A stretch of 64,000 bases of DNA from Cyanobium sp. NIES-981 (GCF_900088535.1 NZ_LT578417.1:186001-250000); one strand, 5' to 3'; positions 27,390-37,484 are shown, numbered from the stretch's first letter. Notes: generated from the letters alone by a model not told the origin. Program-made: numbers and translations.

Positions 27390-28292
27390 TCAGGCCTGGC
27401 CGTTCTTGTCCTGGATCATGCGGTGGATGATCGGGGTGAGGATCAGTTCCATGGCGAAACCCATCTTGCCGCCGTTCACCACGATCGAGGTGGGGCTGGA
27501 CATGAAGGAGTCGTGGATCATGTCGAGCAGGTAGGTGAAGTCGATCCCCCACTTCTCGCGGGCCCCCTTGCGGAAGTGGATGATCACGAAGCTCTCGTCC
27601 GGGGTGGGGATGTTCCGGATCATGAACGGGTTGGAGGTGTCCACCGTGGGCACCCGCTGGAAGTTGATGTCGGTGCGGCTGAACTGCGGGCAGATGTGGT
27701 TGATGTAATCGGGCATCCGCCGCAGGATCGTGTCCACGGTGGCCTCGGCGGAGTAGCCCCGCTCGGCGTTGTCGCGGGAGATCTTCTGGATCCACTCCAG
27801 GTTCACGATCGGCACCACGCCCACCAGCAGATCCGCCAGGCCTGCCACGTCGTAGCCCTCGCCCTTCACGCCGCCATGCAGACCCTCGTAGAAGAGGAGA
27901 TCGGTGCCGGTGGGGATCTCCTCCCAGGGGGTGAACTGGCCGGGATCGAGGTTGGTGCCAAGCCGCTCGTTGTGCTCGGCGGCCTCCTCCACCGAGTGGA
28001 GGTAGTAGCGCTTCTGGCCGCCGCCGGTTGCGCCGTAGGTCTGGAAGAGCTCGGCGAGCTTGTCGAACAGGTTGGCTTCCGGGCCGAAGTGGGAGAAGTT
28101 CTCGCCCTTGGCCATGGCGGCCGCCATGGCCTCCTTCATGGGCCCGCGCTCGTAGCGGTGGTAGCTGTCGCCCTCCACCACGGCCGGGGTGATGCCCTCG
28201 CGCTTGAAGATGTGCTCGAAGGCCCGCTTCACAGTGCTGGTCCCCGCGCCGGAGGACCCGGTGACTGCCACGACCGGATGACGCTTCGACAT
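27390..28292 (-). CDS. prk: Phosphoribulokinase
   Basis: PRK makes ribulose-1,5-bisphosphate from ribulose 5-phosphate and ATP, the step before CO2 fixation. The 300-residue product has the P-loop VTGSSGAGTSTVKRAFEH near its start, the EGDSYHRYER motif, and YYLHSVEEAAEHN and LFYEGLHGG further on. This is the bacterial-type short form; the regulatory cysteine region of the longer cyanobacterial and plant PRK is absent. That makes it resemble the proteobacterial form, and alpha-cyanobacteria are known for several proteobacterial-type Calvin cycle genes. Start ATG at 28292. Confidence 0.93.
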   Translation of the reverse strand: MSKRHPVVAVTGSSGAGTSTVKRAFEHIFKREGITPAVVEGDSYHRYERGPMKEAMAAAMAKGENFSHFGPEANLFDKLAELFQTYGATGGGQKRYYLHSVEEAAEHNERLGTNLDPGQFTPWEEIPTGTDLLFYEGLHGGVKGEGYDVAGLADLLVGVVPIVNLEWIQKISRDNAERGYSAEATVDTILRRMPDYINHICPQFSRTDINFQRVPTVDTSNPFMIRNIPTPDESFVIIHFRKGAREKWGIDFTYLLDMIHDSFMSSPTSIVVNGGKMGFAMELILTPIIHRMIQDKNGQA

Positions 28293-28362
28293 GCGCGGGG
28301 ATTCGGGGAAACTGTGGGCGAGTTTGGCAGGTCGCCGGTCCGGGCTCCCCGCCCCGGCTGGC

Positions 28363-29448
28363 TCAGCCCTCCAGGGCAGCCAGCAGCTGCTCGCCCATGG
28401 CCCGGCAGCCCACCAGGGTGCAGCCGGGGCTCATCAGATCGCCGGTGCGGAATCCCCGGGCCAGCACCCGGTCCACGGCGGCCTCCAGATCGGTCGCGGC
28501 GGCCTCCTGCTTCAGGCCCACCCGCAGCATCATCGCGGCGCTGAGCACCATCGCCATGGGGTTGGCCTTGTCCTGGCCGGCGATGTCGGGAGCGGAGCCG
28601 TGGATCGGCTCGAACAGGCCGGGGCCATCGCTGCCGAGGGAGGCGGAGGGCAGCATGCCGATCGATCCGCTCAGCATCGCCGCCTCATCGCTGAGGATGT
28701 CGCCGAAGAGGTTGCCGGTGAGCAGCACGTCGAACTGGCGGGGATTGCGCACCAGCTGCATGGCGGCGTTGTCCACGTACATGTGGCTGAGCTCCACGTC
28801 CGGATAGCTGCTGGCGTGCAGGCTCTCCACCCGGTCGCGCCACAGCTGCGACACGTCGAGCACGTTGGCCTTGTCCACGCTGCAGAGGCGGCCGCCGCGC
28901 TCCCGGGCCAGATCAAAGCCCACCCGGGCGATGCGGTCGATCTCCGTGTCGCTGTAGGCCATGGTGTTGAAGGCCCGCACCCCGTCAGGGGTTGCCACGC
29001 GGCCCTTGGGGGTGCCGAAGTAGATGCCGCCGGTGAGCTCGCGCACCACCATCAGATCCACCCCCTCGATCACCTCGCGCCGCAGCGTGCTGGCGTCGAT
29101 CAGGGCGGGGATGATCTTCACCGGGCGCAGGTTGGCGAACAGGCCCAGGCCGGCGCGCAGCCCCAGCAGGCCGGATTCGGGGCGCTGTTCGCGGGGCAGG
29201 CTGTCGTACTGGGGGGATCCGATGGCGGCCAGCAGCACCGCATCGGCGGCCCGGCAGGCCTCCAGGGTGCTCTGGGGCAGGGGAATGCCGGTGGCGTCGA
29301 TCGCCGCGCCTCCCATCGGCTGGGCGTCGTAGTGGAGGCTGAAGCCATGGCGGCGGGCCACCGCATCGAGCAGCTGGCGGGCTACGCCCATGATTTCCGG
29401 ACCGATGCCGTCGCCGGCGAGCAGGGTGATCCGGTGGCTGGAGGTCAT
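28363..29448 (-). CDS. leuB: 3-isopropylmalate dehydrogenase
   Basis: LeuB oxidises 3-isopropylmalate in leucine biosynthesis. The product from ATG 29448 is 361 residues. It has [14 protein letters not shown] at the start, the substrate arginines in [18 protein letters not shown], and the NAD-binding [20 protein letters not shown] near the C terminus. An apparent longer frame to 29613 overlaps lpxD and is rejected. It lies in a run of minus-strand biosynthesis genes. Confidence 0.96.
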   Translation of the reverse strand: MTSSHRITLLAGDGIGPEIMGVARQLLDAVARRHGFSLHYDAQPMGGAAIDATGIPLPQSTLEACRAADAVLLAAIGSPQYDSLPREQRPESGLLGLRAGLGLFANLRPVKIIPALIDASTLRREVIEGVDLMVVRELTGGIYFGTPKGRVATPDGVRAFNTMAYSDTEIDRIARVGFDLARERGGRLCSVDKANVLDVSQLWRDRVESLHASSYPDVELSHMYVDNAAMQLVRNPRQFDVLLTGNLFGDILSDEAAMLSGSIGMLPSASLGSDGPGLFEPIHGSAPDIAGQDKANPMAMVLSAAMMLRVGLKQEAAATDLEAAVDRVLARGFRTGDLMSPGCTLVGCRAMGEQLLAALEG

Positions 29449-29492
29449 GGCGGGGGAGGGAACGGCCGGGAGGCTCGAGGGCGAGCGCGAGG

Positions 29493-30596
29493 TTAGGTGC
29501 CCGCTTCCCCGCCGGCGCTGGCCTGCTCCTGGGCGGCCCGGCGCCTCTCCAGCTGGCGCAGCTGCCGGGCCATCTCCGGCAGCCTGCTGAAGGCGGCGGA
29601 GCAGCGCAGCCACAGCCGGTTGGGGATCGCCGGATAGCCGCTCACCACCTCCCCGGCCGCCACCTCGCCGTGGATCCCCGACTTCGAGGAGGCGATCGCG
29701 CCATCCCCCATCACCGCCCGGTTGGCCAGGCCCACCTGGCCGGCGAGGATCACGCCGTTGCCGAGCCGGGCACCGCCGGCGATGCCCACCTGGGCCGCCA
29801 GGGCGCAGCCCCGGCCGGTGCTGACGCCATGGCCGACGTGCACGAGGTTGTCGATCTTGGTGCCGGCGCCGATGCGGGTCTCACCCACGGCCGGCCGGTC
29901 GATCGTGCTGCCGCAGCCCACCTCCACGTCGTCCTCCAGCACCACCCGGCCGGTCTGGGGCATCTTGCGCCAGCCGGCGGCGGTGGGCACGAAGCCGAAG
30001 CCCTCGCTGCCGATCACCGCGTTGGAGTGCACCACGCAACCGCGGCCGAGGCGGCTGCCGGGGTGCAGCACGGCGCCGGCATGGAGGGTGCAGCCCTCGG
30101 CCAGCGCCACCCCGTCGTAGAGCACCACCCCCGGGTGCAGGCAGCAGTTCTCCGCGATGGTCACGTGTGCCCCCACCACCGCGCGGGCGCCGATGTGGCA
30201 GCCCCTGCCCACGGCCGCGGTGGGATCGACCACCGCGGACGGATGGATCCCCGCCGGCGGGCTGACCGGGGGAACGAGGATTTCGAGCACTTCGGCGAAG
30301 CCGAGGCGGGGGTCCTGCAGCACCACCCAGGCCATGCCCCGGCCGCTGGCCAGCTCCTGCAGCTTCGGGGTGTCGTCGCTGCGGGCCGGCAGCAGCAGGG
30401 CCGTGGCCCTGCAGGTGTCCAGGGCGCTGCCCGGGGCATGGCCGGAGTCCAGAAAGCTGATCTGGCCGGGGCCGGCCTGATCGATGGCGGCCGCCGCCTC
30501 GATGCAGGCATCCTCCGCCAGGTGGTGGGGCACCGCCTGAAGCCCGCCCGCGTCCCGCACTTCGCTCAGGAGGCCGAGCAGGTCGCTGAAGCGCAT
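29493..30596 (-). CDS. lpxD: UDP-3-O-acylglucosamine N-acyltransferase
   Basis: LpxD adds the second acyl chain to UDP-3-acylglucosamine in lipid A synthesis. The 367-residue product has an N-terminal substrate-binding domain and then a left-handed beta-helix made of hexapeptide repeats ([22 protein letters not shown] and similar). The catalytic His lies in the segment [12 protein letters not shown]. The C terminus has a short helix ending in a Glu/Arg-rich tail. Only the position between leuB and proB is unusual; the lipid A genes usually cluster elsewhere. Confidence 0.92.
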   Translation of the reverse strand: MRFSDLLGLLSEVRDAGGLQAVPHHLAEDACIEAAAAIDQAGPGQISFLDSGHAPGSALDTCRATALLLPARSDDTPKLQELASGRGMAWVVLQDPRLGFAEVLEILVPPVSPPAGIHPSAVVDPTAAVGRGCHIGARAVVGAHVTIAENCCLHPGVVLYDGVALAEGCTLHAGAVLHPGSRLGRGCVVHSNAVIGSEGFGFVPTAAGWRKMPQTGRVVLEDDVEVGCGSTIDRPAVGETRIGAGTKIDNLVHVGHGVSTGRGCALAAQVGIAGGARLGNGVILAGQVGLANRAVMGDGAIASSKSGIHGEVAAGEVVSGYPAIPNRLWLRCSAAFSRLPEMARQLRQLERRRAAQEQASAGGEAGT

Positions 30597-30679
30597 GGCC
30601 GATGCCGTGGTCTGGGGCGGATCGTAGAGGGCGTCCGCGCGCCGCAGCCCCGCAGCGCTGCCCCCGCCTGCGGCCGGGC

Positions 30680-31774
30680 TCAGGAGTCGTTCGGGGCGAG
30701 GGTGAGGGCCATCTGGTCGCGGTGCACCACCTCCACGCCCGCCCGGCCGATCAGCCGGCGCAGTTCGTCGCTGCCATGGGTGGCCAGCCCACGCCCCAGC
30801 TCACGGCCGTCGCTGCTGAGCAGGCGCACCGGCTCCCGGGGCCGGAAATCGCCGCTCACCTCCACCACCCCCACCGCGAGCAGGGAGGCGCCGCGGGTCA
30901 TCAGGGCCCGCTCGGCGCCGCCATCGAGCCGCAGGCTGCCCTGGGGCAGCAGGGCGTGGGCCAGCCAGCGCTTGCGGTCGGGCAGGGGGGTGACGGAGGG
31001 CTGGAACACGGTGCCCACCCGCTCGCCGGCCAGCAGGGCATCGAGCACGGCGGGATCACGGCCGTCGGCCAGATGCACCCGGATGCCGCTGGAGGTGGCG
31101 ATCCGGGCCGCCGCCAGCTTGGTGGTCATGCCGCCGGTGCCCCACTGCCCGCCGCCCGTGGCCCCATGGCTCAGACGCTCCAGCTCGCCCAGGTCGCGCA
31201 CCTCGTCGATCGGCCGTGCCGTGGCGTCGTGGCGGGGATCGCCGGAGTAGAGGCGATCCACGTCGGTGAGCAGGATCAGCTCGTCCGCTGCCACGGCCAC
31301 CGCCACCAGGGCCGAGAGGGTGTCGTTGTCGCCGAAGCGCAGCTCGTCGGTGGCGAGGGTGTCGTTCTCGTTCACCACCGGCACCACGCCCCAGTCGAGC
31401 AGCTGGGCCAGGGTGCGGCAGGCGTTCTGGTAGCGGCGCCGGGAGGCCAGATCCCCGCGGGTGAGCAGCACCTGGGCCACGGTCTGGCCGCGCACGGCGA
31501 AGGCGTCCTGGTAGAGGGCCATCAGCTGCCCCTGGCCGATGGCGGCCGCCGCCTGGAGGGCGGCCACCTCAGCGGGCCTGCGCGCGAGGCCCAGGGTGGC
31601 GCAGCCCAGCCCCACCGCGCCACTGGTGACCAGGGCCACGGCATCCCCGCGCCGCCTGGCCCGGTTGAGGCTGGCGGCCAGGTCGGCGATCACGGCGGTG
31701 GTGGGGCGCTCCGGAGAGCCGCGCAGCAGGCTGGTACCCACCTTCACGACCCGGCGCAGGGGTTTGGTGGTCAT
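30680..31774 (-). CDS. proB: Glutamate 5-kinase
   Basis: ProB phosphorylates glutamate in the first step of proline synthesis. The product from ATG 31774 has 364 residues: an amino-acid kinase domain ([57 protein letters not shown]) and a C-terminal PUA domain (residues about 275-360). The enzyme is commonly feedback-inhibited by proline. The upstream start at 31816 would overlap the next gene and is less likely. Confidence 0.95.
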   Translation of the reverse strand: MTTKPLRRVVKVGTSLLRGSPERPTTAVIADLAASLNRARRRGDAVALVTSGAVGLGCATLGLARRPAEVAALQAAAAIGQGQLMALYQDAFAVRGQTVAQVLLTRGDLASRRRYQNACRTLAQLLDWGVVPVVNENDTLATDELRFGDNDTLSALVAVAVAADELILLTDVDRLYSGDPRHDATARPIDEVRDLGELERLSHGATGGGQWGTGGMTTKLAAARIATSSGIRVHLADGRDPAVLDALLAGERVGTVFQPSVTPLPDRKRWLAHALLPQGSLRLDGGAERALMTRGASLLAVGVVEVSGDFRPREPVRLLSSDGRELGRGLATHGSDELRRLIGRAGVEVVHRDQMALTLAPNDS

Positions 31775-31812
31775 CCTTTGGTGCTCATTCTCTGGAAGTC
31801 GTTCTCTGGACG

Positions 31813-32328
31813 TCATCCGCCGAAACTGGTGCCGATCCAGTGGGCCATGCGCAGCTCCAGGTTCTGGAGCCGATCCCGCTGACAGGGCTGGCCGAGGGGG
31901 TCGATCGGCTTCACCAGCACGGTGAACAGGCCGAGCCGGTTGCCGGCGATCACGTCGGTGAACAGGCGGTCGCCGATCAGGGCCACCTGGTGATGGGGCA
32001 GGGCGAACTGGCTGAGCACCCGCCGCAGGGCACTGCGGCGGGGCTTGCCGGCGGAGGTGGTGAACGGCAGCCCCAGCTGCCGGGCCACGGCACCGATCCG
32101 CTGCCGGGAGGGATTGTTGCTCAGCAGGTGGATCGGCAGCTGTTCGCGCGCCGCCTCCAGCCAGCGCACGGCGCTCTCCGGCAGCACGGCCTGCCCGCGC
32201 GGCAGCAGGGTGCGGTCCACATCCAGCACCAGGGCGCGGATGCCCTGGTCGAGCAGGTCCTGCAGGGGCAGGTCGGCCAGGGTGCGGTCGATCAGCCAGT
32301 TGGGGCGCAGCAGCTGACGCAGGCTCAC
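31813..32328 (-). CDS. YqeG-family HAD IIIA phosphatase
   Basis: The 171-residue product has LVLDVDRTLLPRG with the catalytic DxD, LLSNNPS as the second motif, and HHQVALIGDRLFTDVIAGNRLG as the third. This pattern is the YqeG family, related to the plant and yeast phosphatidylglycerophosphatase PGP1, so a role in phosphatidylglycerol synthesis is possible. Its start overlaps the DUF3727 stop by four bases (ATGA). Confidence 0.85.
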   Translation of the reverse strand: MSLRQLLRPNWLIDRTLADLPLQDLLDQGIRALVLDVDRTLLPRGQAVLPESAVRWLEAAREQLPIHLLSNNPSRQRIGAVARQLGLPFTTSAGKPRRSALRRVLSQFALPHHQVALIGDRLFTDVIAGNRLGLFTVLVKPIDPLGQPCQRDRLQNLELRMAHWIGTSFGG

Positions 32329-32882
32329 GCCAGGCCCTCCCGCTCCTCCAGCTCGGCCTCGATGCGGGGCTGCACCCGGTCGAACTCCTCGCCTTCCACC
32401 AGCACGGCCCCGTTGCCCTCCAGCCTGGCCACCACGAAGAAGGGGTCGAGGGGGATGTAGAGGCCGTATTCCTGGTTGGCGGCCCGGAACTGGATCAGCA
32501 TCTCGTAGAGATCGGTCTCGTCGTCGTCGTCCTCACCGTCGAACGCCTCCTCGATCTCCTCGGGATCCGGCTCCTCCAGGTCGCCGCTCACGGTCAGGGT
32601 CACGGCCGAGCGCACCAGGGTGAGGTCGTGCTCCTGCAGCACCACCTCCGCCACCGACAGGATCGACTCGGCGCCGTCGAGCTCCTCGATCACCTCGTCC
32701 TCGCTGTCGTCGTCCGGGGCGATGCGCACCAGGCAGACCGGGGTGTCCACCGGGGTGAGCAGCCCGTACTCGTTGCCGTCGAGGGGGATCAGCTGCTCGA
32801 GGAAGCAGAGCAGCTGCCGCCCCTGCCGGTCTCCCACCAGCACAGTCGGCACATCGGAGCGGATCTCGCCGGAGCCTGTCAT
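32325..32882 (-). CDS. DUF3727 (DUF1292-like) protein
   Basis: The 185-residue product is strongly acidic, with runs such as DDDSEDEVIEELDG and EEAFDGEDDDDETDLYEML. The ends are conserved-looking: VGDRQGRQLLCFLEQLIPLDGNEYGLLTPVDTP at the start and QEYGLYIPLDPFFVVAR near the end, which I recognise as the DUF3727 family of cyanobacteria and plastids. No catalytic residues can be proposed. It is translationally coupled to the YqeG gene downstream; ruvX lies upstream. Confidence 0.82.
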   Translation of the reverse strand: MTGSGEIRSDVPTVLVGDRQGRQLLCFLEQLIPLDGNEYGLLTPVDTPVCLVRIAPDDDSEDEVIEELDGAESILSVAEVVLQEHDLTLVRSAVTLTVSGDLEEPDPEEIEEAFDGEDDDDETDLYEMLIQFRAANQEYGLYIPLDPFFVVARLEGNGAVLVEGEEFDRVQPRIEAELEEREGLA

Positions 32883-32922
32883 GAAAGAACGTGCGGTGCT
32901 CGGGAACGGTGGAGCGTTGCCC

Positions 32923-33426
32923 TCAGGATGGTGCAGGGCCTGCCGTTCGGCCGCAGGCGATGGCCGCCATCTTCACCGGCAGCGGCGGCGACGGCGGCAG
33001 CAGCTGGGGTTCCGGACCCTCCTGCAGCCACTGCTCCAGCAGCAGGGCAGCGGCGGCGCTGTCGAGGGCGCCGGAGCGGTCGCCATGGAGGCCGTGGCGC
33101 TCGGCGGCACTCCAGGTGCTGCCATGTTCGTTCACCCAGGCCAGGGGCAGGCCGGTGGCGGCGGCCAGCCGCTCGCCATAGCGCCGGCAGTGGCGGGCCT
33201 GCTCGGTGGGCTGCCCGGCCTGATCGAGGGGCAGTCCCACCACCAGCGCGTCGACCCGGCGTTCCGCCAGCAGCGGCTGCAGCTGCAGCAGATCGGCGGG
33301 GAAGCGGCCCCGGGCCAGGGCCGGCAGCCGCCGCACCGTGAGCCCCAGGGGGTCGCAGCCCGCCAGACCGATGCGGCGGCGGCCCACATCGAGGGCCAGC
33401 ACCGAGCGGGGCCTGGGCTGGCCCAT
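32923..33426 (-). CDS. ruvX: Holliday-junction-resolvase-like YqgF/RuvX protein
   Basis: YqgF/RuvX proteins have an RNase H fold; the E. coli protein matures 16S rRNA 5' ends. The 167-residue product from ATG 33426 has VLALDVGRRRIGLAGCDP at the start, with the first catalytic Asp, then VVGLPLDQAGQPTEQA and LPLAWVNEHGSTWSAAER, and GALDSAAAALLLEQWL. The longer frame to 33645 lies inside the preceding gene and is rejected. Confidence 0.9.
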   Translation of the reverse strand: MGQPRPRSVLALDVGRRRIGLAGCDPLGLTVRRLPALARGRFPADLLQLQPLLAERRVDALVVGLPLDQAGQPTEQARHCRRYGERLAAATGLPLAWVNEHGSTWSAAERHGLHGDRSGALDSAAAALLLEQWLQEGPEPQLLPPSPPLPVKMAAIACGRTAGPAPS

Positions 33427-33428
33427 GG

Positions 33429-34601
33429 CTAGCGGGGGGCCACCGGGGTGGGCAGGGGGCGCCGCTTCGGCTGCCACTGCTCGAGCATGGCCTCGAACCG
33501 CCGGGCGGCCAGCTGGGCGGGAGCCTGAAGTTCCTGCCGCCGCCACACACTGCGGGCCATCAGCACCCGCTCGCCGCGCTCCTCGGCACCGCTGCGCTCC
33601 AGCCACTGCTGGCAGCCCTCCTGGAGCACGTCGCAGGCCAGCCACAGAGGGGCCTGGTTGCCCAGGGCCTGCTGGGCCTGGTTGAGCAGGAGGGCCGCCG
33701 GCCCGCCGAAGAGGTGCTGCCAGCCCGGATGAACGGTGAGCTTCACGTCATGGCCGCCGCCGGCATGGTCGGCCACCCAGCGCACCGCGGCCACGGCCTG
33801 GTCGTGGCTGGGATCCACGAGCATCCAGCCGCGGCGGCGGCTCTGGTCGAGCAGATCCTCGATGCGCCGGTCCAGCAGCTGGCGCAGGTGGGCCGGGCAG
33901 GCGGACTGCTCCAGGTGCCAGAGCAGGGGAGCCGTGCGGCGGTTGAGGCTGCGCAGCTGCAGCCCGCCGGCATCGCCGCTGCAGCGGCTGTTCGCCGGCC
34001 AGCGCCAGAGCCGGTCGGTCCGCAGGGGTTGGAAGCCCTGTTCGCGCAGGATGGCCAGCCGATCGGCATCGCTGCTGGAGGCGGTGGCGATCCAGCTGCT
34101 CGCCCCGCGGCCCCGGTCGATGGCCTCCCGCAGCAGGGTGGAGGCCACCTGCCGGCGGCTGGTGGGGCCGGAAAGGCGCAGATGCTGGATCTGCCAGCAG
34201 CTGCCGCTGCGGTTGAGCCGGCGGGTGACGATCAGCCCCACGGGTGTCATCGCCTGGAAGGCCACCAGCACCTGGGGCCCCAGCGAGGGCTGGGTGCGCA
34301 GCAGCCGCAGCAGCTGCTCGGGGAGGCTCAGCAGGACCGCCTGCTGCAGCAGGGGATGCAGCGGCAGGTAGGCCGGATCCCCCAGCAGGGGAATGTGCCA
34401 GCCCGCCAGGGGCTCGATGCGCAGGGCGGCGCCACTGACGGGGCTGGAAGGGGGAGAGGCCGCGGCGGGGCTGGCCGCCTCCTCCCGCCCGTCGGTGTGG
34501 AGGGCGGCGCACTGCAGGGCAGCGTGGGAGGAGGGCTTCGGCGCTGCCGGATCGGTGCGACCGCTGCGGTTCCGGGTGGTGGATGGAGGGAGCACCGACA
34601 T
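33429..34601 (-). CDS. Two-domain acyltransferase-like (GNAT fold) hypothetical protein
   Basis: The 390-residue product has a disordered, Pro/Ser-rich start (residues 1-60) and then two regions that look like GNAT folds: VAFQAMTPVGLIVTRRLNR with LRLSGPTSRRQVASTLLREAIDRGRG, and later GWMLVDPSHDQAVAAVRWV. I infer an acyl-CoA-type acyltransferase but do not see a clear acetyl-CoA loop. It lies two bases from ruvX, so probably in one transcript with it. Bases 34602-34756 hold no gene. Confidence 0.6.
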   Translation of the reverse strand: MSVLPPSTTRNRSGRTDPAAPKPSSHAALQCAALHTDGREEAASPAAASPPSSPVSGAALRIEPLAGWHIPLLGDPAYLPLHPLLQQAVLLSLPEQLLRLLRTQPSLGPQVLVAFQAMTPVGLIVTRRLNRSGSCWQIQHLRLSGPTSRRQVASTLLREAIDRGRGASSWIATASSSDADRLAILREQGFQPLRTDRLWRWPANSRCSGDAGGLQLRSLNRRTAPLLWHLEQSACPAHLRQLLDRRIEDLLDQSRRRGWMLVDPSHDQAVAAVRWVADHAGGGHDVKLTVHPGWQHLFGGPAALLLNQAQQALGNQAPLWLACDVLQEGCQQWLERSGAEERGERVLMARSVWRRQELQAPAQLAARRFEAMLEQWQPKRRPLPTPVAPR

Positions 34602-34756
34602 CCCGGCAAGACCTCAGGGGTGACCTGGACAGGGGAGGGGCTGGCGCAGTGGAGGCCAGAACTGCCAATTCCAAAGCCGATCCTACCGCTGGCACAGCCG
34701 GCCTGCGGGCGGGATCACGGCTGGGCAACCACCACTGGGAGCTCAGGGCCGGGAGT

Positions 34757-35968
34757 TCAGGGCCGGGAGGTGGCGGCCGGGCGCACCAGCACCAGGGGGG
34801 TGCGCTCGTTGGCGTTGCCGGCGGGGTTGGGCCGCAGGGCCCGCTGCAGCAGGGCCTCGTCGCAGCCCTGGCTGGCGGCGAGCACCTTGACGCGGCCGAG
34901 GTCGTTCACATCCACCACGGCCACGGCCACGCCCAGCGCCGCCGCCATGCGGGCACAGAAGCCGGCCGGGTCGTGGGGGCCGAGCACGATGGTCTGGTCG
35001 TAGGGCGGGGTGGTGCCTGTCACATCGTCGATGAGGCGGGCCTGCTCGCCGGCCAGCCGGTAGAACCAGCCCTTCGATCCCACCAGCTTCATGGCGGTGC
35101 CCACCAGCCAGGCGCCGAGCACCCGGGCCGGCCCCACCACGTCGATGAGGCTCTGCAGGCCACAGGCGGTGGCCAGGGAGCTGGTGGGGTGGAACACCCG
35201 GCAGAGCAGCCGGGCCAGGCCCGAGGGCGTCACGGTTTCGGGGTGGTGGTAGCGGCCCTGCATCACGGCCAGGGGCGTCTCGCCGATGGTGAGCACATCG
35301 CCGGGTTGCACGAGGCTGCCGGTGTAGTGGCGGAGCACGCTCTCGGGGTCGTCGAGGGTGCCGAGCAGGTGGGTGCGCACGGGCAGCACCGCGCAACCCT
35401 CACCGTGCCGCCAGGCAGCCGTGGCCGGCTCGAGGCGCTGGGGACGCCGCAGGGGCACCAGGATGCCGTCGCGCCGCCAGAGCCGTCCGAAGGGGCCGTA
35501 GTTCACCCACAGCACCTCCAGCCAGAGTGTGTCGAGCAGGGCCGCCAGATCGGTGCCGGAGGCGCCGGTGAGGTCCACCGTGAGCCGGGCCTGGGTGGCC
35601 TTGCGGCCCTTCACGATGTAGGCCGCCCAGTAGCCGTCCGGGCGGGCCTCCTCATCGGGGTGGAGCGCCTCCACGGAGCTGCGCACCTGAACATCCGCCA
35701 GGTCGCCGCGGCCCAGCAGGGTGGGCTTGAGCTCCAGCTGGGGAACGAACACCTCCATGCGGGGATGGGGGTTGTGGATTGTCACGATTCCCCGGACCCT
35801 CACGCCCCCCGGCAGGTCGGCGGCCGAGGCGTCGACGCTGAAGCTTTCGGGCCGGAGCCGCAGGGGGGAGGCCGGCCGCAGGCGGTGCCGCAGTTCAAGC
35901 CACAGCAGGGTGAGTCCCAGCAGCAGGGCGGCCACCAGCAGGGCCTTCAGGAGGGCGACGAGCAGCAA
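34757..35968 (-). CDS. F420-0:gamma-glutamyl ligase-like membrane-anchored protein
   Basis: The product (about 403 residues from TTG 35968) has a hydrophobic N-terminal helix (LLVALLKALLVAALLLGLTLLW), a beta-rich part, and a C-terminal domain with DVLTIGETPLAVMQGRYHHPE, GSKGWFYRLAGEQARLIDDVTGTTPPYDQT and VAVVDVNDLGRVKVLA. These resemble CofE-type F420 glutamyl ligases. Cyanobacteria with this gene are not generally known to make F420-glutamates, so the substrate is open. The start is uncertain because no ATG lies close. It is divergent from phoH. Confidence 0.7.
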   Translation of the reverse strand: MLLVALLKALLVAALLLGLTLLWLELRHRLRPASPLRLRPESFSVDASAADLPGGVRVRGIVTIHNPHPRMEVFVPQLELKPTLLGRGDLADVQVRSSVEALHPDEEARPDGYWAAYIVKGRKATQARLTVDLTGASGTDLAALLDTLWLEVLWVNYGPFGRLWRRDGILVPLRRPQRLEPATAAWRHGEGCAVLPVRTHLLGTLDDPESVLRHYTGSLVQPGDVLTIGETPLAVMQGRYHHPETVTPSGLARLLCRVFHPTSSLATACGLQSLIDVVGPARVLGAWLVGTAMKLVGSKGWFYRLAGEQARLIDDVTGTTPPYDQTIVLGPHDPAGFCARMAAALGVAVAVVDVNDLGRVKVLAASQGCDEALLQRALRPNPAGNANERTPLVLVRPAATSRP

Positions 35969-36058
35969 CGGCAGCGGCGGGCGGTTCGCCGGAGCGTAGG
36001 TGCAGCTCGCGCCCGAGTTGCGCTCTAGCGTCAGAGCATCTGCTCGGGCCGCCGCCCC

Positions 36059-37459
36059 ATGCGCAAGACGTTTGTGCTCGATACCAACGTGCTGCTGCAC
36101 GACCCGGCGGCGATCACCCGGTTCGAGGACAACAACATCGTGATCCCCATCGAGGTGGTGGAGGAGATCGACCGCTTCAAGCGGGATCCGGCCGAGAAGG
36201 GCCGCAATGCCCGCCAGGTGTCGCGCCTGCTCGATGATCTGCGCACCCTGGGCAACCTGGCGGACGGGGTGCCCAACGGCGACGAGGGCGGCACGTTGAA
36301 GGTGGTGTTCTGCCGGGCCGAAACCCTCAGCCAGCTGCCGCCGGAGCTGAAGGCGGGCAACGGCGACAACAACATCCTGGCCGTGGCGCTCGAGGAGCAG
36401 CGGCTGGAGGTGGTGATGGGCAGCCAGCCGCCGGTGGTGCTGGTCACCAAGGACACCAACCTGCGCATCAAGGCCGATGCCGTGGGCCTGATCGCCCAGG
36501 ACTACACCACCGACAAGGTGGCCCTCGACGATCTGTACCCCGGGCTGTGCGAGGTGTGGGCCGATGCGGCCCAGATGGATGCCGTCAAGCAGGCCCCCGG
36601 GCTGCCGGTGGAGGGCCTGGAGCTGCCGGGGGTGCTGCAGGCCAACGAGGGCGTGATGCTGATCGACCGGGCCCAGCCGAGCCACACCTTCCTCACCCGC
36701 TACACGGCCGCCACCGGCACCCTGCAACCGCTGCAGAGAGCGCCGAAGGCCCGGCTGGGCCGGATTCAGCCCCGCAACCGCGAGCAGACCTTCGCCCTCG
36801 ACCTGCTGCTCGATCCCGACATCCAGCTGGTGACCCTGGTGGGCAAGGCGGGCACGGGCAAGACCCTGCTGGCCCTGGCGGCCGGGCTGCACCAGGTGGC
36901 GGATGAGCGCCTCTACGAGCGGCTGCTGGTGACCCGGCCCGTGATCTCCCTGGGTAAGGATCTGGGCTACCTGCCCGGCGACCTCGAGGAGAAGATGGGC
37001 CCCTGGATGCAACCGATCATCGACAACCTGGATTTCCTGCTGGGCAGCAGTCCGGAGGACCAGGGCCGCAGCTCCGGTGGCGCCATGGGCGGGGGCCGGG
37101 GCCATGGCCAGCGCAGCCAGCGGGGCAACTGGAGTGATCTCAAGGGGATGGGGCTGCTGGAGGTGGAGGCGATCAGCTACATCCGCGGCCGCTCGATTCC
37201 CCGCCAGTACATGGTGGTGGACGAGGCCCAGAACCTCACCCCCCATGAGGTGAAGACGATCGTGACGCGGGTGGGCGAGGGCACCAAGATCGTGCTCACC
37301 GGCGACCCGTATCAGATCGACAATCCCTACGTGGATGCCGAGAGCAACGGCCTCACCTGGCTGGTGGAGCGGTTCAAGGGCCAGCAGCTGGCCGGCCATG
37401 TGACGCTGATGCGCGGCGAGCGCTCACCGCTGGCGGAGCTGGCGGCGAACCTGCTCTGA
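36059..37459 (+). CDS. PhoH-family ATPase with N-terminal PIN domain
   Basis: The 466-residue product joins a PIN RNase domain (KTFVLDTNVLLHDP with the acidic pocket, later VTKDTNLRIKADAVG) to a PhoH ATPase domain ([15 protein letters not shown] Walker A near residue 265, YMVVDEAQNLTPHEVKT Walker B, TGDPYQIDNPYV). PhoH2-type proteins couple RNA unwinding to cleavage; the order here is the same. A Gly-rich loop (SSGGAMGGGRGHGQ) sits in the ATPase domain. It is transcribed away from the CofE-like gene and is followed by a small unknown gene. Confidence 0.93.
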   Translation: MRKTFVLDTNVLLHDPAAITRFEDNNIVIPIEVVEEIDRFKRDPAEKGRNARQVSRLLDDLRTLGNLADGVPNGDEGGTLKVVFCRAETLSQLPPELKAGNGDNNILAVALEEQRLEVVMGSQPPVVLVTKDTNLRIKADAVGLIAQDYTTDKVALDDLYPGLCEVWADAAQMDAVKQAPGLPVEGLELPGVLQANEGVMLIDRAQPSHTFLTRYTAATGTLQPLQRAPKARLGRIQPRNREQTFALDLLLDPDIQLVTLVGKAGTGKTLLALAAGLHQVADERLYERLLVTRPVISLGKDLGYLPGDLEEKMGPWMQPIIDNLDFLLGSSPEDQGRSSGGAMGGGRGHGQRSQRGNWSDLKGMGLLEVEAISYIRGRSIPRQYMVVDEAQNLTPHEVKTIVTRVGEGTKIVLTGDPYQIDNPYVDAESNGLTWLVERFKGQQLAGHVTLMRGERSPLAELAANLL

Positions 37460-37484
37460 GCCCGTCTGAACACCAGGATTGAGG

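Noticed and set aside
36031-37399. Extension of the CofE-like gene upstream over phoH
   Set aside because: The frame stays open but is the antisense shadow of phoH; a start near 35968 fits the hydrophobic helix.
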